Positions 7,699 to 15,372 of a stretch of DNA of 64,000 bases are shown piece by piece (within the stretch, counting starts at the first letter, position 1; each line of letters begins with the position of its first letter). The position numbers were made by a program, and so were the translations under genes. The notes beneath the pieces were generated by a model, which saw only the letters and a list, made by a program, of their open reading frames with translations, was not told the DNA's origin and searched no databases. This DNA is from Pseudalgibacter alginicilyticus (GTDB lineage: Bacteria; Bacteroidota; Bacteroidia; Flavobacteriales; Flavobacteriaceae): positions 2,976,001-3,040,000 of the forward strand of contig NZ_CP012898.1 in the NCBI RefSeq assembly GCF_001310225.1. The letters run 5' to 3'.

Positions 7699-9045
7699 AT
7701 GCAATTAAAAACAACACTTATAAAAAATGCCCGTATTGTAAATGAGGGCACTATCTTTAAAGGCGATTTGTTAATAGAAGGTGAATTTATAAAAGAAATA
7801 GGCGATTCCATAAGTGCAAAAACGTCTGATGTACATGTTATAGATGCCGAAGGAAAATATATATTGCCTGGAGTTATAGATGACCAAGTGCATTTTAGAG
7901 AGCCTGGATTGACACAAAAAGCAAATATTGAAACAGAATCTAAGGCAGCAGTAGCTGGAGGTATTACGTCGTTTATTGAAATGCCTAATACCAATCCACA
8001 AACTACAACCATTGAAAAGTTAGAAGAAAAATTTACTATTGCATCTAAAACATCAGCTGCCAACTATTCTTTTATGTTTGGTGGAACTAATGACAATTTA
8101 GATGAAATTTTAAAGGTAGATCCAAAAAATGTAGCTGCTTTAAAATTATTTTTAGGATCCTCAACAGGAAATATGTTAGTTGATAACCCTAAGGTATTAG
8201 AAGAAATATTTTCTAAAACTAATTTACTGATAGCGGTACATTGTGAAGATGAAGATACCATCAAAAAAAATCTTGAAGCTCATCTTGAAAAATTTGGTGA
8301 CGATATTCCAATTAGATACCATCCTATCATAAGAAGTGAAGAGGCTTGCTATCTATCGTCTTCAAAAGCTATTGAATTAGCAAAAAAAACAGGCGCTAGG
8401 TTGCACGTATTTCACTTGTCTACAGGAAAGGAAACAGGTCTATTCGATAATAAAGTATCGTTAAAAGATAAAAAGATTACAGCAGAAGTTTGTGTACACC
8501 ATTTATGGTTTTCAGATGAAGATTATGATGAAAAAGGGACACTTATTAAGTGGAATCCAGCAGTAAAAAAAGCTTCAGACAGAGAAAAACTATGGGAAGC
8601 CTTGTTAGAGGATAGGATTGATGTTATTGCCACAGATCATGCACCGCATACTATAGAGGAGAAAGATAACGTTTATACTAAAGCGCCTTCAGGAGGGCCT
8701 TTAGTGCAACACGCGTTGCCTGCTATGTTAGAGATGTATCATAAAAATAGAATTTCAATAGAAAAAGTAGTTGAAAAAATGTGTCATAATCCAGCAATTC
8801 TATTTCAAATAGATAGGCGTGGATATGTTAAGCCGGGGTATTTTGCTGATTTAGTGATGGTAGATTTAAATAATCCGTGGACGGTTAAAAAAGAAAATCT
8901 TTTATATAAATGCGGATGGTCTCCTTTTGAAGGAACGACGTTTAAATCAAGAATTACACATACCTTTGTTAACGGAAGTTTGGTATATCATAATTCTAAA
9001 TTTAATAATTTAAATGCCGCCAAACGATTAACTTTTAATAGATAA
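7699..9045 (+). CDS. pyrC: Dihydroorotase (class I amidohydrolase family)
   Basis: A 448-residue cyclic amidohydrolase that interconverts carbamoyl-aspartate and dihydroorotate in pyrimidine synthesis. The barrel starts with G-V-I-D-D-Q-V-H-F-R-E-P-G (Gln63, His65); later motifs are E-M-P-N-T-N-P, H-C-E-D-E, H-V-F-H-L-S-T and A-T-D-H-A-P-H with Asp313. The first His of the usual H-x-H metal motif is Gln here, which to my knowledge is common in Bacteroidota members, so loss of activity is not implied. The stop shares a base with the next ATG (TAATG). Confidence 0.9.
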   Translation: MQLKTTLIKNARIVNEGTIFKGDLLIEGEFIKEIGDSISAKTSDVHVIDAEGKYILPGVIDDQVHFREPGLTQKANIETESKAAVAGGITSFIEMPNTNPQTTTIEKLEEKFTIASKTSAANYSFMFGGTNDNLDEILKVDPKNVAALKLFLGSSTGNMLVDNPKVLEEIFSKTNLLIAVHCEDEDTIKKNLEAHLEKFGDDIPIRYHPIIRSEEACYLSSSKAIELAKKTGARLHVFHLSTGKETGLFDNKVSLKDKKITAEVCVHHLWFSDEDYDEKGTLIKWNPAVKKASDREKLWEALLEDRIDVIATDHAPHTIEEKDNVYTKAPSGGPLVQHALPAMLEMYHKNRISIEKVVEKMCHNPAILFQIDRRGYVKPGYFADLVMVDLNNPWTVKKENLLYKCGWSPFEGTTFKSRITHTFVNGSLVYHNSKFNNLNAAKRLTFNR

Positions 9046-9581
9046 TGTTGCAACGATTTTTAATATTTTTTTGTGTTACACTTGCATTGAGCGCTTGTTA
9101 TGGAAATAAAAAACCTAAGAAGCCCGATAACCTTATTTCTGAAAAAGAAATGGTAAATATTTTAATGGATATTAAAATAATGGCATCTGCAACAGGAAAA
9201 AATAAAAATATTCTTGATGAAAATGGGATTCACCAAGAAGATTTTATTTATAAAAAGTACAATATTGATAGTTTGCAGTTTGCATTAAGTAATGAATATT
9301 ATTCATACTATTTGGTTCAATATGAATCAATATACGCAAAGGTTAATGATAGTTTATCTATACTTAAAGAATTGTATTCATTGCAAAACGAGCGTGAGAT
9401 TGCCGAAAAAAGAATTCAAGATTCATTAGCAAAAATAGCTTCTGATACTATTAATGAAACAATTATTGATACCTTAGTTAATCGAAAAGAACTTTTAATT
9501 AACGAAGATTTAAAAACTGTTGTAGAAGAAATAGAAGGGCTTATTGAACCTGTTTCTGAAAATGAGAACCAACCTCAGTGA
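9045..9581 (+). CDS. DUF4296 domain lipoprotein
   Basis: A 178-residue protein with a short signal peptide and lipobox ending L-S-A-C (Cys18). The segment L-I-S-E-K-E-M-V-N-I-L-M-D-I and the later Y-N-I-D-S-L-Q-F-x-x-S-N-E-Y-Y mark DUF4296, a Bacteroidota family usually found beside dihydroorotase. Its C-terminal half is charged and probably helical. Translation is coupled to pyrC through a one-base overlap. Its last 41 bases overlap the end of the convergent epimerase gene. Function unknown. Confidence 0.85.
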   Translation: MLQRFLIFFCVTLALSACYGNKKPKKPDNLISEKEMVNILMDIKIMASATGKNKNILDENGIHQEDFIYKKYNIDSLQFALSNEYYSYYLVQYESIYAKVNDSLSILKELYSLQNEREIAEKRIQDSLAKIASDTINETIIDTLVNRKELLINEDLKTVVEEIEGLIEPVSENENQPQ

Positions 9582-10551
9582 TGGTTTTTGATATTGGTTT
9601 AAATTCAAAATTCAAGGTCATTTTTATTTTTTTGTTGCTGTAATTTGAAGTGGTTGTAATAGATTTTGCTAAGTGTTTCGTTAGTAATCTTCGTTTTCCT
9701 GTTAATTTATGTTTTAGCCAATCTAATTTCCACGCTAAGTTTAGTAACCAAGGTTTTGCAATTTTAGAAGGTGGTTTTGCTCCAACAGAAGTGGCTAATG
9801 ATTGTAAAAACTGCTTATAAGGCAAGTTTTCTGCCACTAAAATAAAGGCATCATTTTCAATATTGCTTTTTAAAAGTTGTATCATAGCAGAAGCTACATC
9901 TTCAACATCAACGAGGCCAATAGAACCTATACTATAATATTTTAATCCTTTATAGGCCTTTGTAAATAAACTTCCAGTACCTTTTTGCCAAATTCCAGCT
10001 CCTAAAATTACACCTGGTTTTACTATTACAACAGGTAGTCCTTCCTGACTGGCGCGCCAAACCTCCATTTCTGCACCGTATTTTGTTATGGCATAAACAT
10101 TATTGTCTGTTTCGGGATTCCAAGAGCTGTTTTCCGTAGTAGGCATGTTTTTAGGTGGGTCACCTAAAGTGGCAACTGAACTTACATAACACAATTTTTT
10201 AACGGAATGAGATAAACAAAGGTTAACAATATTGGAGGTGCCTTCAATATTTGTTTTTCTTAATAGGTTGTATTTGTTGGGTTCAAAAGAGACAAAAGCA
10301 GCACAATGATAAACATGTGTAACACCTTTAAAGGCCTCTGCTAAAGAAGGTATGTCAAGAATATCCGCTTCTATCCATTCAATAGCGTTGAAAAGCGGTT
10401 CAACGTTTTTTGTATAGGTTGAAAATACATTTTTAACATTGTTTAATTTGTTCTTATTTCTATAAATAGCTTTAACAGACTCATTATTGCTTACAAGTTT
10501 GTAAAGCAAATGAGAACCTACTAAGCCTGTGCTTCCTGTTACCAAAATCAT
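9541..10551 (-). CDS. NAD-dependent epimerase/dehydratase (extended SDR) family protein
   Basis: A 336-residue Rossmann-fold protein. T-G-S-T-G-L-V-G-S-H at residues 6-15 is the glycine-rich NAD(P) loop, H-C-A-A-F-V-S-F follows strand 4, and Y-A-I-T-K-Y-G holds the catalytic Tyr-x3-Lys. It resembles the dihydroflavonol reductase/3-beta-hydroxysteroid dehydrogenase-like branch rather than a nucleotide-sugar epimerase. The substrate is not deducible. Divergent from tyrS, a neighbourhood I recall from other flavobacteria. Confidence 0.85.
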   Translation of the reverse strand: MILVTGSTGLVGSHLLYKLVSNNESVKAIYRNKNKLNNVKNVFSTYTKNVEPLFNAIEWIEADILDIPSLAEAFKGVTHVYHCAAFVSFEPNKYNLLRKTNIEGTSNIVNLCLSHSVKKLCYVSSVATLGDPPKNMPTTENSSWNPETDNNVYAITKYGAEMEVWRASQEGLPVVIVKPGVILGAGIWQKGTGSLFTKAYKGLKYYSIGSIGLVDVEDVASAMIQLLKSNIENDAFILVAENLPYKQFLQSLATSVGAKPPSKIAKPWLLNLAWKLDWLKHKLTGKRRLLTKHLAKSITTTSNYSNKKIKMTLNFEFKPISKTITEVGSHFQKQVQ

Positions 10552-10676
10552 GGTACTAAAGTAATGAATAATTAATTTTGTATTAGTTTTTCTTGGTAGT
10601 TTTAAATTAATTAATGTGATGTCTTTGAAACTTTAAAACTTTCAATGTTAAATCCTAAGAATTATACATTGATTTT

Positions 10677-10684
10677 TATCTTTG
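10677..10684 (+). promoter_or_regulatory. -7 element of tyrS
   Basis: TATCTTTG followed by C is an exact TAnnTTTG match, giving a leader of about 20-25 bases before the ATG at 10711. The same octamer precedes rpsP. The leader is too short for a T-box. Confidence 0.6.
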
Positions 10685-10710
10685 CAGCAGATTACTGAAA
10701 ACTTATAATA

Positions 10711-12006
10711 ATGATAAAGAATTTTGTTGAAGAATTAACGTGGAGAGGCATGATACAAGATAGCATGCCTGGAACAGAAGAGCATTTGTTAGAAGCTATG
10801 CGTATGGCTTATGTAGGAATAGATCCAACAGCAGATTCCTTACATATTGGGCACTTAGTGGGTGTTATGGGACTTAAACATTTTCAGTTATCTGGGCATA
10901 AACCCGTAGCACTTGTTGGTGGTGCAACAGGGATGATAGGTGATCCATCTGGAAAATCAGCTGAACGTAATTTGCTAAATGAAGAAACACTTTTACATAA
11001 TCAAAATGCTATCAAGGAACAGCTGTCTCGTTTTTTAGATTTTGATAGCGATGCTGAAAATGCAGCTATTATCGTCAATAACTATGATTGGATGAAAGCG
11101 TTTTCATTTTTAGAATTTATTAGAGATGTTGGTAAACACATTACTGTAAACTATATGATGGCTAAGGATTCTGTGAAAAAACGTTTATCTTCAGAGTCTT
11201 CAGTAGGAATGAGTTTTACAGAGTTTACGTATCAGTTAGTACAAGGGTATGATTTTTTGCATTTATATCGCGATATGCAATGCACCCTTCAAATGGGAGG
11301 AAGTGATCAGTGGGGTAATATTACCACTGGAACAGAATTAATTCGTCGTGTAGATTCTGGTAAAGGTTATGCTTTAACATGGCCTTTAATAACAAAAGCC
11401 GATGGAACTAAATTTGGTAAAACTGAAGGTGGAAATATTTGGTTGGATGCAGAACGAACTTCACCATATAAATTTTATCAATATTGGTTGAATACCAGTG
11501 ATCTTGACGCTGAGAAGTATATTAAAATTTTTACGTTTTTAACAAGAGAAGAGATAGAATCTTTAATTGAAGAGCATAAAGAAGCCCCACACTTACGTTT
11601 GTTACAAAAACGTTTGGCAGAAGAAATTACCACTTTGGTACATTCTAAAGAAGAATTAAATAATGCTATTAAAGCAAGTGATATTTTATTCGGAAAATCA
11701 ACAAGTGTAGATTTAAAAGCACTTAACGAAAAAACATTTTTAGATGTCTTTGACGGAGTGCCCTTAACACAAATTGAACAGTCTGACATTGATAAAGGCC
11801 TAGATATTATTGCTGCACTGGCAGAAAAAGGTGGGTTTTTAAAATCAAATGGCGAAGCAAGAAGAGCGTTAAAAGAAAACTCAATTTCTGTAAATAAAGA
11901 AAAAGTAAAAGAGGGTTATATGATAACCACAGCTGATTTAATTAACAATAAATTTGTGTTGATGCAGCGAGGTAAAAAAAATTATTTTGTGTTAAAAATA
12001 GCATAA
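10711..12006 (+). CDS. tyrS: Tyrosine--tRNA ligase
   Basis: A 431-residue class I synthetase of the TyrRS type. The HIGH motif reads H-I-G-H-L-V-G after G-I-D-P-T-A-D-S-L, and the KMSKS equivalent is [19 protein letters not shown] belongs to the tyrosine pocket. The C-terminal 70 or so residues form an S4-like RNA-binding domain. Length is normal. Single gene with its own promoter and a hairpin directly after the stop. Confidence 0.97.
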   Translation: MIKNFVEELTWRGMIQDSMPGTEEHLLEAMRMAYVGIDPTADSLHIGHLVGVMGLKHFQLSGHKPVALVGGATGMIGDPSGKSAERNLLNEETLLHNQNAIKEQLSRFLDFDSDAENAAIIVNNYDWMKAFSFLEFIRDVGKHITVNYMMAKDSVKKRLSSESSVGMSFTEFTYQLVQGYDFLHLYRDMQCTLQMGGSDQWGNITTGTELIRRVDSGKGYALTWPLITKADGTKFGKTEGGNIWLDAERTSPYKFYQYWLNTSDLDAEKYIKIFTFLTREEIESLIEEHKEAPHLRLLQKRLAEEITTLVHSKEELNNAIKASDILFGKSTSVDLKALNEKTFLDVFDGVPLTQIEQSDIDKGLDIIAALAEKGGFLKSNGEARRALKENSISVNKEKVKEGYMITTADLINNKFVLMQRGKKNYFVLKIA

Positions 12007-12008
12007 AA

Positions 12009-12038
12009 GAAAGCCTGATTTATTTAAATCAGGCTTTC
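12009..12038. terminator. Terminator between convergent tyrS and the YHS lipoprotein gene
   Basis: A perfect 13-bp stem: GAAAGCCTGATTT (12009-12021) pairs with 12026-12038 around ATTT. On the minus strand, the direction of the YHS gene, a short T-run follows and a GTTAGTT-rich tract precedes it (complement of about 12043-12060). On the plus strand there is no T-run, so for tyrS it may act mainly as a 3'-end stabiliser. Confidence 0.65.
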
Positions 12039-12129
12039 AATAACCAACTAACTGGCTAAAAAATAAACATTATCTTTTTCTTAGCCCTTATTTGGTCGAA
12101 TATGTTGTTAAAAACTTACAGGTATAAAT

Positions 12130-12576
12130 TTATTTTTTAAGTTTTATAACCTCCCAATTTTTATCTGCTTTTTTTTTCAACGCTTCTGTGTTTTCATTTT
12201 TCCACAATTCTAAAGTATTAGTTCCCCAAGCGTTGTAAAATAAATACAATTTTTCATTTCTAATTTCAAAAGTTTTTGGGTTGATGCTCACTTTACTTGA
12301 TTTGGCTCCAATTGCATATGCGCAATACCCACCATATTGTGGTAAGTATTGTTCAGGATTTTTTTTAAAAGCCGTTAGGTTTTCTTCGGATGAAAATTTA
12401 AATTTTACACCATCAAATTCAGCAGTATAAATATTTTTTCCTTCTAAAGGTTTATTCTTGAAGTAAGAAACCACATCATAGCCTTCAATAGCATAACCTT
12501 TTTTGGTATTATAATCATTTGTTTGAGCACAAGAAGAGATCATGCCAAGTATAAAAAATAAAAGAATGCTTTTCAT
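12130..12576 (-). CDS. YHS domain-containing lipoprotein
   Basis: A 148-residue secreted protein with a lipobox ending I-S-S-C (Cys16). The YHS-type domain follows: I-E-G-Y-D-V-V-S-Y-F, then F-K-F-S-S-E-E-N-L-x-A-F-K-K-N-P-E-Q-Y-L-P-Q-Y-G-G-Y-C-A-Y-A. YHS domains are linked to metal handling, and the Y-G-G-Y-C-A-Y motif is characteristic of this periplasmic subgroup. The ligand is unknown. The gene stands alone, with a terminator about 90 bases downstream. Confidence 0.87.
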   Translation of the reverse strand: MKSILLFFILGMISSCAQTNDYNTKKGYAIEGYDVVSYFKNKPLEGKNIYTAEFDGVKFKFSSEENLTAFKKNPEQYLPQYGGYCAYAIGAKSSKVSINPKTFEIRNEKLYLFYNAWGTNTLELWKNENTEALKKKADKNWEVIKLKK

Positions 12577-12642
12577 TTGCTATGTTTTTGAAATGGTAAA
12601 TTTTAAAATAAGTCGGCAAAGCATAAAAGGACTTACAATATT

Positions 12643-13623
12643 TTAAAGTACCATTAAATTACAACCTCGGATATCAGAACTGTCAAAACGACCAATGATT
12701 TCAAAAGAATTATCTTGGTATACACGACCTAAATCTTGAGTGGCAATAAAAGAGCAAGAGTTAATATTTGCCAAATCAATAATATTTATTCCTCCGGTTT
12801 TTCCTCTGTCTTGGATGGTTAGTGCATCTTCTGTTTCACGAGTTAAAATTCGCATCCAAGGCGGGCAATTAAAAATGCCATGCCCTATAGAGTAGGCTTG
12901 ACTCAAAAGTTCGGTCATGCCATATTCACTATGAATAGTGTCAACTCCAAAACCTTTTTTTAATGTTTGATGAAGTTCTTCTCTAATCAATTCTTTCCTT
13001 TTACCTTTCATGCCACCAGTTTCCATAACAATGGTGTTTTTTAAATTGAATTGATAAGTCTCAATTAAATCTAATAAAGCAAATGAAACACCAATAAGTA
13101 GTACATTCTTTTTTTGAGAATTTAATTGAATTAAACGGTCTTTAAGTTCAGATAAATTATTTAAATAAAAACCACTCTCAGGATGGTTAGAATTTTTAAT
13201 TAGCGCATCCACCATATAAATTAAGGAAGAGCCTTCGCGTTCTAAATATGAAGGGAGAAGTGCTAAAATAATATGGTTTTCAATTTCCCCATAAAAATGT
13301 TGAAACCCTTTTGTAAAACTTTGGTTGTAAATATTTAAATCTGTAACAAAATGTTTGCTTGTAATGTTACCTGTTGTGCCAGAACTTGTAAAAATAGCTT
13401 CAGTAGTTTTATTGGAACTCGAAATTTCCTTTGTTTTAAAAAATTCAATAGGAAGAAAAGGAATATCTTTTATGCTTTTTACATCACTTGGGTGTGTGTA
13501 TAGTAAATCGCAAAACGAACGGTATACTTTATTGTTTTTAAATTGGAATTTAAAAACATCTAAAGCCACTTGACTGAATTCTGATTCAGTTTTAATATTG
13601 AAAATGTCTTCAGAGTTTATCAT
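12643..13623 (-). CDS. LuxE-like acyl-protein synthetase / acyl transferase
   Basis: A 326-residue protein of the LuxE family, distant relatives of ANL adenylating enzymes. The S-S-G-T-T-G-N sequence is the phosphate loop, G-V-S-F-A-L-L-D-L and H-S-E-Y-G-M-T-E-L-L-S-Q are the equivalents of the ANL core motifs, and D-L-G-R-V is near the C-terminus. LuxE activates fatty acids for the luciferase reductase, but no luxC, D, A or B is present. Many Bacteroidota carry this protein alone, so an acyl-AMP-forming role in another pathway is more likely. Own promoter at 13638. Confidence 0.75.
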   Translation of the reverse strand: MINSEDIFNIKTESEFSQVALDVFKFQFKNNKVYRSFCDLLYTHPSDVKSIKDIPFLPIEFFKTKEISSSNKTTEAIFTSSGTTGNITSKHFVTDLNIYNQSFTKGFQHFYGEIENHIILALLPSYLEREGSSLIYMVDALIKNSNHPESGFYLNNLSELKDRLIQLNSQKKNVLLIGVSFALLDLIETYQFNLKNTIVMETGGMKGKRKELIREELHQTLKKGFGVDTIHSEYGMTELLSQAYSIGHGIFNCPPWMRILTRETEDALTIQDRGKTGGINIIDLANINSCSFIATQDLGRVYQDNSFEIIGRFDSSDIRGCNLMVL

Positions 13624-13637
13624 AGATTTTATAGGAG

Positions 13638-13645
13638 CAAAAATA
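13638..13645 (-). promoter_or_regulatory. -7 element of the LuxE-like gene
   Basis: Minus-strand TATTTTTG (13645-13638) fits TAnnTTTG and lies 15 bases from the ATG at 13623, giving a leader of about ten bases. Confidence 0.5.
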
Positions 13646-13717
13646 GATAAAATAAAAAGTGATTGTATACTTTTTGGATTGATTCTTTTATGATGAATAA
13701 TTAGTTATTTTAACAGT

Positions 13718-13739
13718 AAAATACAATCGATTGTATTTT
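13718..13739. promoter_or_regulatory. 22-bp perfect palindrome, probable operator of the TRAP operon
   Basis: AAAATACAATC (13718-13728) is followed at once by its exact reverse complement (13729-13739). It ends 8 bases before the -7 element at 13748, so it covers the -33 region: a bound repressor would block RNA polymerase. With no spacer and an AT-rich body it does not resemble a terminator. The GntR regulator downstream is a natural candidate, but binding is inference. Confidence 0.55.
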
Positions 13740-13747
13740 TAGTTTTA

Positions 13748-13755
13748 TATATTTG
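13748..13755 (+). promoter_or_regulatory. -7 element of the dctPQM operon
   Basis: TATATTTG matches TAnnTTTG exactly and predicts a start point near 13762, hence a leader of about 140 bases before dctP. A TTG at 13731-13733, inside the palindrome, could be the -33 element at a short 14-base spacing. Confidence 0.5.
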
Positions 13756-13803
13756 TATTCCTCTATTTATTAAATTGAGAATTTTTCTTTGAATAATCAT
13801 TAG

Positions 13804-13836
13804 ATTAGCAAATGAAGTACACATCAATTAGCAAAT
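13804..13836. repeat. Direct repeat ATTAGCAAAT in the TRAP leader
   Basis: ATTAGCAAAT occurs at 13804-13813 and again at 13827-13836, 23 bases apart (about two helical turns). It lies in the untranslated leader of dctP and may be a second regulator site or chance in AT-rich DNA. Confidence 0.3.
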
Positions 13837-13900
13837 TGATTAACAATTAAAATTATTTAGAGATTATGTTTGATTATTATAATAGAATTAATATTAACAG

Positions 13901-14875
13901 ATGAAGTATAAATTAGTTTTTCTAAGTTTTCTATTTTTAGCATGCTTGTCCTGTAAAGAACAAGGAGACACCAAAGTGCTTTACTTAGCACATACATTAC
14001 CACAAACCCATCCAGTACATAAAGGGATTTTAAAATTTCAAGAGGTTTTAGAAAAAAAATCCGAAGGAAAGTTAGTAATTAAGGTTTTCCCTGACGGGAT
14101 GTTAGGGTCAGAACGCGAAGTTTTAGAATTATTACAAATTGGAAGTGTTGCAATTACTAAAGTAAGTGCCGCTACATTATCTAATTTTGTGCCTGAATAC
14201 CATGTGTTAGGAATTCCTTATTTATTTAGAAGTAAAGAACATCAGTTTGAAGTTATGGAAGGGCCTATAGGAAAATCGATCTTAGAAAAAGGGGAAAAAT
14301 TTTGGTTACGAGGACTCTGTTATTATGATGCTGGTAGCCGAAGTTTTTATACTTCAAAGAAAGCCATTAGAACTCCAGAAGATTTAAAAGGACTTAAAAT
14401 ACGTGTAATGAATAATCAAATGGCTATAAATATGGTTAATGCCATGGGAGGATCTGCAACACCAATGGCTTATGGGGAATTATATACTGCAATTCAGCAA
14501 GGTGTTGTTGATGGAGCTGAAAATAATCCACCATCTTTTGTATCTTCAAACCATCATGAGGTTGCAAAATATTATACCTTAGATCAACATTCATCTGTGC
14601 CAGATGTATTAATTATAGGTACCAAATTCTGGGAAACATTGTCTGAAGAAGAACGTGTTTGGGTACAGGAATCTGCAGATGAATCAGCACAAGCAGAAAA
14701 AGTATATTGGAATGAATCTGTTGAAGAATCTATGAATATAGCCAAGGAATTCGGGGTAGAAATTATTACTCCAGATAAATCATTGTTTGCAGAAAAAACA
14801 GAATCGGTTTTAGAAGAATTTTTAAAAGAGCACCCTGAAATGACTGAATTAGTAAGAAAAATTAAAGGAAATTAA
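13901..14875 (+). CDS. dctP: TRAP transporter solute-binding protein, DctP family
   Basis: A 324-residue lipoprotein (candidate lipid-bearing Cys at 15 or 18) that captures the substrate outside the inner membrane. L-A-H-T-L-P-Q-T-H-P-V-H-K-G opens the mature protein, L-G-S-E-R-E-V-L-E-L-L-Q is the DctP core, and K-I-R-V-M-N-N ... Y-G-E-L-Y-T-A-I-Q-Q-G-V-V-D-G-A-E contains the conserved Arg that usually contacts a substrate carboxylate. It is followed closely by both permease subunits. The Arg favours an organic acid such as a sugar acid; linkage to xylose genes suggests a plant-glycan-derived substrate. The exact ligand is unknown. Confidence 0.92.
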   Translation: MKYKLVFLSFLFLACLSCKEQGDTKVLYLAHTLPQTHPVHKGILKFQEVLEKKSEGKLVIKVFPDGMLGSEREVLELLQIGSVAITKVSAATLSNFVPEYHVLGIPYLFRSKEHQFEVMEGPIGKSILEKGEKFWLRGLCYYDAGSRSFYTSKKAIRTPEDLKGLKIRVMNNQMAINMVNAMGGSATPMAYGELYTAIQQGVVDGAENNPPSFVSSNHHEVAKYYTLDQHSSVPDVLIIGTKFWETLSEEERVWVQESADESAQAEKVYWNESVEESMNIAKEFGVEIITPDKSLFAEKTESVLEEFLKEHPEMTELVRKIKGN

Positions 14876-14877
14876 TT

Positions 14878-15369
14878 ATGAAGGTATTTGATATCATTTT
14901 TAATAAAGTAGTACGATTAATGGAAGTGTTTTTAGTAATTATTTTTGCGCTGTTAGTACTTGATGTACTTTGGCAAGTGTTTTCTAGATATGTATTAAAC
15001 ACATCTTTTTCGTGGACAGAAGAGTTGGCTCGCTTTTCTTTAATTTGGCTTTCTATATTTGGAGCAGCTTATCTTAATGCAAGAAGAGAACATTTGTCTA
15101 TGGATTTTCTTTACGGTAAATTTTCAGATGCTAATAGAAAAAAAATATCCATTTTTATTGAAATTTTGATTTTTCTATTTGCTTTAATTGTTATGGTAAT
15201 AGGCGGTTTAAATTTAGTGTATACTACATTACATTTAGGGCAGCTTTCAGGAACTTTGAGAATTCCATTAGGTTATATTTATGCAATTATGCCTTTTAGC
15301 GGATTTCTCATTATGTGTTTTTCCATATATCATATTTCAAAAATTTCTACCAACCAAATAACTGTCTAA
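14878..15369 (+). CDS. dctQ: TRAP transporter small permease, DctQ family
   Basis: A 163-residue inner-membrane protein with four helices. The family signature lies in the second helix region: W-Q-V-F-S-R-Y-V-L ... S-W-T-E-E-L-A-R-F-S-L-I-W-L. It holds the large permease and docks the binding protein. It begins 2 bases after the dctP stop and ends 3 bases before dctM, so the three are translated as one operon. Confidence 0.93.
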   Translation: MKVFDIIFNKVVRLMEVFLVIIFALLVLDVLWQVFSRYVLNTSFSWTEELARFSLIWLSIFGAAYLNARREHLSMDFLYGKFSDANRKKISIFIEILIFLFALIVMVIGGLNLVYTTLHLGQLSGTLRIPLGYIYAIMPFSGFLIMCFSIYHISKISTNQITV

Positions 15370-15372
15370 ATT

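Noticed and set aside
10685-10710. Possible T-box or other riboswitch before tyrS
   Set aside because: The predicted leader is only about 25 bases and T-boxes are essentially Firmicutes elements.
12643-13623. Bioluminescence locus
   Set aside because: Only a LuxE-like gene is present; luxA, B, C and D are all absent from the neighbourhood.
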